Positions 26,548 through 33,677 of a stretch of 39,971 nucleotides of DNA are shown here, piece after piece. Position numbers and translations under genes: made by a program. Source of the stretch: Bryobacteraceae bacterium (lineage in GTDB: Bacteria; Acidobacteriota; Terriglobia; Bryobacterales; Bryobacteraceae); NCBI GenBank assembly GCA_025924475.1, contig JAICIH010000013.1, forward strand, positions 1 through 39,971. The letters run 5' to 3'. Within the stretch, counting starts at the first letter, position 1; each line of letters starts with the position of its first letter. The notes beneath the pieces are model-generated. The model was not told where the DNA came from. It searched no databases and was given only the letters and a program-made list of their open reading frames with translations.

Positions 26548-26984
26548 TGCGACCGGAACAGTCCCCACGACCGGCATAGAACATACGATATCGCCGCAGA
26601 CACGAGAAATCCAATCCCGATCGCCAGCAAAACAGACCCAAATACGATCAGAAACTGGCGGCCGTCCCAATCGAAGTGTTCCGCCGTCCGCGCAATCAAC
26701 ATCGCCCCGCCGGCTAGAGATGCAATCATGCCTGCCGTAATTGCGTTCAAAATCCGCCCGGGTGGATTCGACCCGCTAGTCGTTGTGGATTCCAGAAATC
26801 GGCGTCCCGGTTGACTCTCCAGATAAGCAAGCAATTCCTGGTTCGAAGTGCACTTGTCCAGGAGCCGGGAATGGAGATCGGCCACCGCGCGCGCCGTATG
26901 CCCCCGCCGGATCGCATTGGCAATTACCCAGGTGACCCAGCCGACCATCCCAAAAACGATGGCAACCGTCAGAACGTCTTGCAT
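26544..26984 (-). CDS. Three-TM membrane protein of unknown function, coupled to sigma factor
   Basis: The 146-residue protein has hydrophobic segments at about 4-24, 80-98 and 111-136, with a soluble loop between the first two that carries a heptad-like helix (ARAVADLHSRLLDKCTSNQE). No family is recognised. The ATG at 26984 is preferred over a GTG at 26999 because AAGGAGG precedes it. The stop overlaps the sigma-factor start as ATGA. A similar arrangement of a small membrane protein encoded just before an ECF sigma factor is seen in many Acidobacteria, but that is recollection, not a check. It could be part of the sensing apparatus. Confidence 0.75.
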   Translation of the reverse strand: MQDVLTVAIVFGMVGWVTWVIANAIRRGHTARAVADLHSRLLDKCTSNQELLAYLESQPGRRFLESTTTSGSNPPGRILNAITAGMIASLAGGAMLIARTAEHFDWDGRQFLIVFGSVLLAIGIGFLVSAAISYVLCRSWGLFRSQ

Positions 26985-26987
26985 TTT

Positions 26988-26994
26988 CCTCCTT
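26988..26994 (-). promoter_or_regulatory. Shine-Dalgarno site fixing the three-TM protein start
   Basis: AAGGAGG just upstream of the ATG at 26984 (3-nt spacer). The site itself lies within the longer frame from 26999, which it rules out. Confidence 0.65.
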
Positions 26995-27033
26995 CTCACC
27001 CTCTATTACGGTGAGCGAGGCCGGAATGTTAAC

Positions 27034-28230
27034 TTAGGGTTCCATTCGCCAGGGAGAAACATCCGCCCAGGTTTTTAATTGTTGCTCCGCCCAAGCGGTC
27101 GTCTTGTCTTTGTGGCAGGTCGTGCAGGAGTTCGGGATCTTATATTGATCCGTCTCGGCCGGCGGAATGAACCGGAAGGTGTGACTGCGAACGTTGATGT
27201 CCGCAAGCGTCTGCTCGATTTGCGGCATATGGCAGCCGATGCATTCGCTCCCGGCGCTTCCGGCGCGATGGTGCGTATGTTGCTCAATCGTCGTAGTGTG
27301 CGGGCCGTTAGGCGATCCGGGACCATGGCATTCAAGACACAGCACGTTTGCCGGCTTCAACAAAACCGCCGTGTTTTCTGTGCCGTGCACGTCGTGACAA
27401 CTGAAGCATTTGATTCCGCGTGTGTACATTACGCTCTGCACGAAGTCATTTCCCTGCATCCGGTTCTTGTGCGCGGTTCCGTCCGGGAAATGCGTGAAGC
27501 TCGTTTCGCCCAACTTGTGCTCTTCGAGTTTCCAGAAGTCGCGTAAGTTTTCGCCCACCTGAAATCCTACCGGCCAATCGTAGTAATTGCCCGCAATCGG
27601 ATTCTTAAGCGGCTGGCCTTGCGAGTGGCACTGAATGCAAACATCGTTCGCGCTGACAAAATCGAGCCGCGCCGGATTGATGATATTGGCTCGCGAAGGC
27701 GCTTTCACGTGGTCGCTTCCCGGCCCATGGCATTTCTCACATCCTACGTTCCATTCGGTCACCGTTTTTGTCTGGATGTTGTAATTGACCGAATGGCACC
27801 CGTCGCAGAGCGGCCCGGTCGGGCGCTTCATATTGTCCGGCGGATAATGCGTCGCCCACCAGTCGGTCCCGTTTCGCACGAAATATGGGCGCCAGATCTG
27901 GTGCGTGACGTCCCACTGAGCAGGCAATACGAAATAATCGTCTCCGACCTTTTTGAAATAGCGCTGCTTCCAGCGGCTGCCATAGACAAGGGCGATATCG
28001 TCTTTGGTGAATTTGACCAGCGGATTGGGCTTCGAGAGATCCGGCAGGATCGCGTCCGGATGTTCCTTCGGATCGCGCACTATATTCGCCATTCTGGTGT
28101 GACTCCAGCGCTCGTATATTTGCGCATGGCAGGTCTTGCAGGCGGTCGAACCGGTGTAGGTTGCCCCGGAAACCGCTGGGAGCCTCAGAACCAACGGCAG
28201 AGCCAGCCAAACCCATGCGTAACGATGCAT
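27034..28230 (-). CDS. Octahaem c-type cytochrome
   Basis: The 398-residue protein has a signal peptide (AWVWLALPLVLRLPAVSGA) and eight CXXCH motifs: CKTCH, CDGCH, CEKCH, CIQCH, CFSCH, CLECH, CIGCH and CTTCH. Sequence around them (VGCEKCHGPGSDH, ECIGCHMPQIEQT, IPNSCTTCHKDKTTAWA) is typical of the cytochrome c554/NrfA-like multihaem group, also found fused to TPR domains. A strong ribosome binding site GGAGGAG lies 3 nt before the ATG. It is periplasmic and presumably electron-transferring; no quinol oxidase or terminal reductase is nearby. It precedes the sigma/anti-sigma cassette by 49 nt on the same strand. Confidence 0.9.
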   Translation of the reverse strand: MHRYAWVWLALPLVLRLPAVSGATYTGSTACKTCHAQIYERWSHTRMANIVRDPKEHPDAILPDLSKPNPLVKFTKDDIALVYGSRWKQRYFKKVGDDYFVLPAQWDVTHQIWRPYFVRNGTDWWATHYPPDNMKRPTGPLCDGCHSVNYNIQTKTVTEWNVGCEKCHGPGSDHVKAPSRANIINPARLDFVSANDVCIQCHSQGQPLKNPIAGNYYDWPVGFQVGENLRDFWKLEEHKLGETSFTHFPDGTAHKNRMQGNDFVQSVMYTRGIKCFSCHDVHGTENTAVLLKPANVLCLECHGPGSPNGPHTTTIEQHTHHRAGSAGSECIGCHMPQIEQTLADINVRSHTFRFIPPAETDQYKIPNSCTTCHKDKTTAWAEQQLKTWADVSPWRMEP

Positions 28231-28295
28231 TAACTCCTCCCCGTTGGGTTACTCTATACCAACAATCTGAAGGAATGCTGAAAGCAATGGTGGAG

Positions 28296-28937
28296 TTATC
28301 CGCCAAGCAAGCGTTGCACGTCGTTGTCCGTCACCTGCGCGAAATCCTCGTACCAGACGCCGACCGCCGTAAAATGCTTCGGCGCATGCAGACACACGAT
28401 CTCGGCTACCTGCTTCCGGAATTCATTGAAAACCTCGCGGGCCGCGACGGGCACCGCGACAATAACGCGCTTCGGCTCTTGTAATCGAAGCGCCGCAACC
28501 GCCGCTTTCATACTGGCGCCCGTCGCCAAGCCGTCGTCCACCAGAACCACTGCACGGCCATGAACCGCGAGCGCCGGCCGGCCGCCGCGGTACAACTCTT
28601 CGCGGCGTTTTAACTCGTTTTCCTCGCGAGCCGTTATCTCGTCGATTAACTGACCGGGAAATTGCAACTCGTCGATCAAGTCCTCATTCAGAACCCGTAC
28701 GCCGCCGCTCGCGATCGCCCCGAGCGCCAGTTCCTCCTGACCCGGCAATCCAAGCTTGCGCACGAGAAAGACATCTAGGTCCGCATGCAATGCCTGGGCA
28801 ATCTGAAAACCTACGGGCACGCCGCCGCGCGGCAAAGCCAGCACAAGTGCATTGGCGTCGGCAACCGATTGCATTACCAGCTCGGCTAGCGCTTTTCCCG
28901 CTTCCGCCCGATCGCGAAAGATCGGCTCAATTTCCAT
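28296..28937 (-). CDS. Phosphoribosyltransferase-domain protein
   Basis: From the ATG at 28937 the protein has 213 residues. The PRPP-binding motif is VVLVDDGLATGAS (about 130-142); ALPRGGVPVGFQIAQAL and DVFLVRKLGLPGQEE are shared with the stand-alone phosphoribosyltransferases often found with dienelactone hydrolase or erythromycin esterase domains. The frame extends to 29171 on the minus strand but that part overlaps the sulfatase and is not conserved. The substrate base is unknown. It is divergent from the sulfatase (58 bp) and followed after 65 nt by the octahaem cytochrome. Confidence 0.9.
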   Translation of the reverse strand: MEIEPIFRDRAEAGKALAELVMQSVADANALVLALPRGGVPVGFQIAQALHADLDVFLVRKLGLPGQEELALGAIASGGVRVLNEDLIDELQFPGQLIDEITAREENELKRREELYRGGRPALAVHGRAVVLVDDGLATGASMKAAVAALRLQEPKRVIVAVPVAAREVFNEFRKQVAEIVCLHAPKHFTAVGVWYEDFAQVTDNDVQRLLGG

Positions 28938-28995
28938 ATCCCGACCGTCCAAAAAGATGATCGCACTGAACCATTGTTTGTATCTTGGGTTAGAA

Positions 28996-30537
28996 ATGCC
29001 GATCACACTCGACCGCCGCGAATTATTGCTCGGAGCAGCCACCGGGATGGCGGCGCCCGCCGCTACCGCCACGCGCCCGAACATCCTGCACATCATGACA
29101 GACCAGCAGCAGTGGGGGACCATTATGGGGCGGTCCGAGTGCCGCACGCCGAATCTGGACAAGCTGGCCAAATCGGGACTCCTGTTCGAGCGTTCCTACA
29201 CGCCTTCGGCGGTCTGCTGTCCCGCACGCGCCATGATGCTCTCCGGCGCCTATCACTGGCACAACGGCGTCTACAACCAGGTGCACTCGCCGCCCTCGGT
29301 TCACCGCGACATGAATGAAGATGTCGTGCTCTATTCCGACCGTTTGAAAACCGCAGGCTACCGCCAGGGCTATGTAGGCAAATGGCATGCTTCCCAGATT
29401 CGGGGTCCGCTCGATTTCGGTTTTGACGAGATTGCCGACACCACGCCGGTAGCGCGCAACAAGAAAGGTCCGGCTGCCAATCCGGACAACGTCCCACGCC
29501 CCAAGCAGAAACTGCGCGTCGTGGCGGACCGCAAGATGCAATGGCCCGGCTCCGAGCCCTTTTTGATGTGGGGACATCGCGAGGGGGACGAAGAGTCGAC
29601 CGAAGAATACTATCGCGCCGAATGCGCTATTCGCATGCTGAAGCGCTTCGCCAAAGGATCGCAGCCCTGGCATCTCGAAGCGCATTTCGTGCAACCCCAC
29701 GATCCGTATGTCCCGTTGAAGAAATACCTGGACCGCTATGATCCGCGCGCGATCCCGGTACCGAAGAGTTTCGCCGAAACATTCGCCGGCAAGCCGGAGT
29801 TTCACAAGCGCGAGTCGCAGACCTGGGGCCGGATCACGGAAGACGATTACCGGCAGAGCCGCGCGCATTACTACGCCTACGTCGAGCAGCTCGACGCGCA
29901 GATCGGGAGAATTCTCGACGCGCTCGATGAAACCGGACAGGCCGGCAATACGCTAGTCGTATTCACTACCGATCATGGCGATATGGTCGGCGCGCATCGG
30001 ATGTGGATCAAGGGGTGGATTCCGTATGAAGAAACTTATCGGGTGCCATTAATCGTACGCTGGCCGGGTCATACCCAGCCGGGATCTCGCACCGCGAAAC
30101 TTGTATCGACACATTTCCTGGCGCATACTTATGTCGACGCCGCGGGCGCCCAGAAATTGCCCTATGCCGATGGCACATCTCTCCTTCCGCTCTTCGAGAA
30201 TCCGCAGCGCAAAGACTGGACCGATCAAGTGATGTGCGCCTACTATGGAGGAGAATTCCTCTACACGCAGCGAATCGCCGTCACGGCGCGGCATAAATAT
30301 GTCTTTAATGGATTCGGCATCGATGAATGCTACGATCTCCAGAACGATCCGGAGGAAATGCACAACATCGTGGAAAGCTCCGCACACCGCGCGGCTGTGG
30401 ACGATATGCGCGCGCGGCTGTATGAAATGATGGACCAGTACGCCGATCCCTTTGGCGATTTGCCGCAGCCGGACGGTTCCCGCCGCGGCGATCGTTATTG
30501 CGCGCCACGCTATCTGCCCCGCGGAAAGCGGCTGTAA
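28996..30537 (+). CDS. Sulfatase, type I (formylglycine-dependent)
   Basis: From the ATG at 28996 the protein has 513 residues. A twin-arginine-like N-terminus (LDRRELLLGAATGMAA) implies export. The sulfatase signature is present: RPNILHIMTDQQQW with metal-ligand Asp36, the formylglycine motif Cys74-X-Pro76-X-Arg78 in AVCCPARAMMLSG, YVGKWH, and TTDHGDMVGAH with the later Asp and His ligands. This hydrolyses sulfate esters, probably on glycans, and requires a maturation enzyme not encoded here. A start at 28852 is open but runs through the opposite phosphoribosyltransferase. The stop abuts the convergent TraL-like stop with no gap. Confidence 0.93.
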   Translation: MPITLDRRELLLGAATGMAAPAATATRPNILHIMTDQQQWGTIMGRSECRTPNLDKLAKSGLLFERSYTPSAVCCPARAMMLSGAYHWHNGVYNQVHSPPSVHRDMNEDVVLYSDRLKTAGYRQGYVGKWHASQIRGPLDFGFDEIADTTPVARNKKGPAANPDNVPRPKQKLRVVADRKMQWPGSEPFLMWGHREGDEESTEEYYRAECAIRMLKRFAKGSQPWHLEAHFVQPHDPYVPLKKYLDRYDPRAIPVPKSFAETFAGKPEFHKRESQTWGRITEDDYRQSRAHYYAYVEQLDAQIGRILDALDETGQAGNTLVVFTTDHGDMVGAHRMWIKGWIPYEETYRVPLIVRWPGHTQPGSRTAKLVSTHFLAHTYVDAAGAQKLPYADGTSLLPLFENPQRKDWTDQVMCAYYGGEFLYTQRIAVTARHKYVFNGFGIDECYDLQNDPEEMHNIVESSAHRAAVDDMRARLYEMMDQYADPFGDLPQPDGSRRGDRYCAPRYLPRGKRL

Positions 30538-31308
30538 TCACGCCAGCTCTAACTTATCGAGCTGGTCAAACAAATCGCGTCGCACGATGTGGAGGCGCGA
30601 CTTTTGCGCCAGCATGAACTGGTCGGACTGAATCGCCTCTTGAAAAGTCATCTTCTTTTCACGCATGGCCAGAACGGTTGCCCCAAACGTATCGGCGCTC
30701 CGCTGCGGAATCCCTATCGAGCCAAGAACTTTTTCGGCGTGCGTCTGGAACACGTTCATCTGATCGAACGTTTTTCCATCGCGCGCCACCGGGCCGAAGT
30801 ACTCGTTGACCCATACGATCACATTTCGATCGGTCGTGCTTCTGGCCAACGTATCGAAGCCCAGCAGGCTGTCACTCAGCATTTCGCCTCCGCTCACCAC
30901 GCAATGAACGTACAGCTTACGGCCGGCTTCACGAAGGACGCGAATGACTTCGCTCTCCACGATGTAGCTCCAGAAAGGCAGAAAGGCCGTGGATCCGCTG
31001 TCGACCACAAAGGCACCGTCTTCACCGGCGAAGCGTTCGAGTAGCGTGTCGTAGCGCATCCGGACAATCAGCCCTTCTTCATTCACCAAATCCAGCTTTT
31101 CCGCGCGTAGCGATTTGTACTGGGTCAGCGATCGATTCACTGGATCGCCATCGACGCAATGGACGTTCTTGCCACGCGTCAGTAGATATTCGGCAAGCCA
31201 GCTCGCAATGACGCTCTTACCGATACCGCCCTTCCCTTGCAGGACCAGATGAACGGCCCCGCCCATGGCGCCGTTCCTGTGTGTCCCATTCATGTTCTCT
31301 GTCGACAT
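30538..31308 (-). CDS. TraL-like P-loop ATPase (ParA/MinD superfamily)
   Basis: The 256-residue protein starts with VHLVLQGKGGIGKSVIASWL: a deviant Walker A (GKGGIGKS, 25-32, signature Lys26 and Lys31), followed by CVDGDPVNRSLTQYKSL. The pattern 'DPVN' after 'LQGKGG', the central VVSGGEMLSDSLLGFDTLA, VNEYFGP, and the C-terminal SRLHIVRRDLFDQLD resemble TraL of IncP-type conjugation systems rather than chromosomal ParA or MinD. That relation is recalled from known TraL sequence; no alignment was run. It lies 17 nt after the pseudokinase gene. No other transfer genes are in the window, so a conjugative role here is doubtful; a positioning or assembly ATPase for the neighbouring pilin is an alternative. 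Confidence 0.8.
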   Translation of the reverse strand: MSTENMNGTHRNGAMGGAVHLVLQGKGGIGKSVIASWLAEYLLTRGKNVHCVDGDPVNRSLTQYKSLRAEKLDLVNEEGLIVRMRYDTLLERFAGEDGAFVVDSGSTAFLPFWSYIVESEVIRVLREAGRKLYVHCVVSGGEMLSDSLLGFDTLARSTTDRNVIVWVNEYFGPVARDGKTFDQMNVFQTHAEKVLGSIGIPQRSADTFGATVLAMREKKMTFQEAIQSDQFMLAQKSRLHIVRRDLFDQLDKLELA

Positions 31309-31325
31309 CCCTGTATACCCCTTCC

Positions 31326-33251
31326 TTAAATCAAGTTGCGGTCCGTTGGATCTCCATCGTTGTGAATTGCCCTGATCCCGACGCTGGACTTGGCGAGCGA
31401 TTTGCGCGCTTGCTCGAAAGGATCCGAGGCCGCTGCAGGCGCAGAGGAGCCGTTTTGGTGAACGGCCTCGAGCAATGCGAGCCCCGCCGGCACGCTGACG
31501 GTCTCCACGCTTCGATCCGTCTCTTCCAGCGCATTGGAATCAGCCTCAATCTCTTCCTCCGCGATATCGATGGCTGTATCGAAAACCCGATCCATCGCCT
31601 CGCTGCCGGCCAGCCAGCACGAACTGAAATCGCCGTTCATCTCCGTCGCGGCTGCGCTCACGAGCAAATTCGTCTCTTCGAGGACATCGGAGTGAGCAGT
31701 CACTTCTTCAACAACAACCGGCTCCTCGGCGGTCTCTTCAATATCGGGAGCCGGCGCCTCAGCGGCAATTGCTGCTTCGGTTTCCGGCTCGAACACTTCC
31801 GCCGCCGGCGCTTCCGCGGCTACGCCGCCCGCTACTTTGGATACAAGTTCCAAGAGCTCATTCGCCGCGATTGGCTTGGTCAGAAAACCATCCATGCCCG
31901 CAGCGAAGCATTTATCCCGATCTTCGGGTAGCGCATGCGCGGTCAGCGCATAGATCGGCACATGCAAATTGGGCGCCTCGCTCGCCCGGATCGTTCGCGT
32001 CGCTTCCAAGCCGTCCATGTCCGGCATCTCCACGTCCATGAAAATGAGATCGAAACCTTCGATTTCGAAGTGGCGTACAGCTTCTTTTCCATTGGTTGCG
32101 GTCCAAACGCGATGCCCGGCCGATTCCAGCAGTTTCGCGACCATGCGGCGATTCACGGCGCTATCTTCGGCGACCAGAATCGAAAGCTTTGTCAGATCGC
32201 AGACTTCAGGAGCCTGGATGGAGGTTTCCGGGTCCGCTGCTCTTGCCTGCTTCTGGAACCGCACAACGAACTCGAACCCGTTGCCTTCGTCCGGCTGACC
32301 GCGAAACTCCATGCTTCCGCCCATCAAATCGACGAGCCGGCGCGCAATCACCAGGCCGAAGCCCGTCGGATCGGACCGCAGTTCCGCCGTCACATCCGCA
32401 TGTTGGAACGCCTTCGAAATCAGCGGTCGCTTGGTAGACAAAATGCCCGCGCCAGTGCCGGTGATTGCAATGCGCACCAGCACGCTATCAACTGCATCGA
32501 TCTCGGTTGTGGCCGAGAGGACGACGCTTCCGCTGGCGGTGTTTTTGATGGCATAATCCAACAGATTAAAAATCACATGGCGGAATCGCGACGGGTCGCC
32601 GCGCACCTGGTCCGGCAGGCGCGGATCGATCTTCCAGGCGGCTGCGAGCTTTTTAGCGGTCGCCTCATGCTCGACGATCTTCATCGCGGAGAGGATGCAT
32701 TCGGAAATCGAGAACGGTATGTTTTCGAGCGTCACTCCTTCCGTCTCGATGCAGGAAAACTCGAGAGCGTCGTTTTCTATCTGCATTAACCAGTCGGCCG
32801 ACGTGCGGACCGTATCGAGGCGCTCGCGCAGCGCCGGATCGGGATCGGCTTTCAACGCCAGATCGACAAATCCCACAATCGCGTTCATGGGCGTCCGAAT
32901 TTGCGGGACCATGCTGGCGATGAACTCGGCATTGGCGGTGTCGGCGGACTCAGCCGCTTTCCTGAGCGAGACTAAATCATCCAGTTGCTGCCGGAATCTT
33001 CGCGAAGCGCGGCGCGCTCGGACTAAAAGCAGTACGAGACAAACCGACAGGACCACGACGCCCACTTCGGCCCCAATCGCGATCAGCCCCGCTGTGTTTG
33101 CGCATCCTCGCATGCTCGAGACCGATTGCTCGACCAGACTACGCGCGTGTTGGATATAGTTTGCGAAATCGGCGGCAGCCAATGCCGCCGGCATGACTCC
33201 GGCCGCAAACGCAACCGAGGTCCGGACGCATGGAAATAAGCTAGGAAGCAC
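31326..33251 (-). CDS. Membrane-anchored hybrid-kinase-like protein with eroded kinase domain and intact receiver
   Basis: The 641-residue protein has two hydrophobic segments (about 11-28 and 54-77), a DHp-like helix (about 105-170), a HATPase-like domain (about 215-335), a receiver domain (about 355-475), and an acidic Ala/Glu-rich C-terminal tail (about 476-641). The receiver is complete: Glu362/Asp363, Asp406 in IFMDVEMPDMDG, Lys459 in FLTKPI. The kinase part is not: the S-H-E-I-R-T-P box reads VPQIRTP (residues 115-121), so the phosphoacceptor His is Pro116; the second N-box Asn is Tyr233; the G1 Asp is Gly265; the first G2 Gly is Pro295. It probably cannot autophosphorylate. The GTG start overlaps the Flp pilin stop by 11 nt, and the TraL-like gene follows. 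Confidence 0.9.
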   Translation of the reverse strand: MLPSLFPCVRTSVAFAAGVMPAALAAADFANYIQHARSLVEQSVSSMRGCANTAGLIAIGAEVGVVVLSVCLVLLLVRARRASRRFRQQLDDLVSLRKAAESADTANAEFIASMVPQIRTPMNAIVGFVDLALKADPDPALRERLDTVRTSADWLMQIENDALEFSCIETEGVTLENIPFSISECILSAMKIVEHEATAKKLAAAWKIDPRLPDQVRGDPSRFRHVIFNLLDYAIKNTASGSVVLSATTEIDAVDSVLVRIAITGTGAGILSTKRPLISKAFQHADVTAELRSDPTGFGLVIARRLVDLMGGSMEFRGQPDEGNGFEFVVRFQKQARAADPETSIQAPEVCDLTKLSILVAEDSAVNRRMVAKLLESAGHRVWTATNGKEAVRHFEIEGFDLIFMDVEMPDMDGLEATRTIRASEAPNLHVPIYALTAHALPEDRDKCFAAGMDGFLTKPIAANELLELVSKVAGGVAAEAPAAEVFEPETEAAIAAEAPAPDIEETAEEPVVVEEVTAHSDVLEETNLLVSAAATEMNGDFSSCWLAGSEAMDRVFDTAIDIAEEEIEADSNALEETDRSVETVSVPAGLALLEAVHQNGSSAPAAASDPFEQARKSLAKSSVGIRAIHNDGDPTDRNLI

Positions 33252-33420
33252 CGGTACTTAGGCCATTGCCGATCTGCGACCAGATGTTGTTGATCGTGTT
33301 CCGAACACCAGTCAAGACGCTTACCGCAGCCAGTGCAACAAAGCCGAGCAGCAGCGCGTATTCCACCATGTCCTGCCCATCTTCCGCTTGCCAGTGGGCC
33401 CGCAGTGTACGACCAATCAT
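33241..33420 (-). CDS. flp: Flp/Fap-type IVb pilin precursor
   Basis: From the ATG at 33420 the protein has 59 residues, the usual Flp size: a 15-residue basic leader ending in Gly15, then QDMVEYALLLGFVALAAVSV, with Glu20 and Tyr21 at the +5 and +6 positions after the predicted cleavage, as in Flp pilins. The remainder is a short C-terminal region (NTINNIWSQIGNGL). The frame extends upstream to a TTG at 33504, which would give an unusually long leader of 43 residues; the shorter start has AAGG 6 nt before it and is preferred. Flp pilins assemble through the Tad machinery, none of which is in the window. It overlaps the kinase-like gene. Confidence 0.9.
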   Translation of the reverse strand: MIGRTLRAHWQAEDGQDMVEYALLLGFVALAAVSVLTGVRNTINNIWSQIGNGLSTGAS

Positions 33421-33562
33421 GGAAGCCTTATGCGCCCAAGCCCGCCGGCTAAGGTGGAACGAACGTATGGCGATCGTATGGATCATTTTGTCCATATCGG
33501 CCAAGTAAAGGGATGTTGCTAGTAGGGACGCGCTCGGTGAGCGGTAGAGGCGAGTCTAGAGT

Positions 33563-33640
33563 TGGTCGGGGCGAGTGGATTCGAACCACCGACCTCCTGG
33601 TCCCGAACCAGGCGCTCTAGCCAGGCTGAGCCACGCCCCG
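33563..33640 (-). tRNA. tRNA-Pro (anticodon CGG)
   Basis: The minus strand folds as a complete tRNA: acceptor stem CGGGGCG / CGCCCCG, discriminator A, encoded CCA (33563-33565), D-arm GCTC...GAGC, anticodon stem CCTGG / CCAGG with loop TTCGGGA, and T-arm GGTGG TTCGAAT CCACT. The anticodon CGG reads the proline codon CCG. The Flp gene lies about 140 bp downstream on the same strand. Confidence 0.97.
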
Positions 33641-33677
33641 AACTCTCCTAGTGTAACGCGACGGTCATTGTTCCTAG

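Noticed and set aside
28852..28995. Extended start of the sulfatase.
   Set aside because: It reads through the 5' part of the divergent phosphoribosyltransferase; the ATG at 28996 starts directly at the twin-arginine-like leader.
30538..33640. An integrative conjugative element anchored at tRNA-Pro.
   Set aside because: Only one transfer-like gene is present; no integrase, relaxase or direct repeat of the tRNA 3' end was seen.
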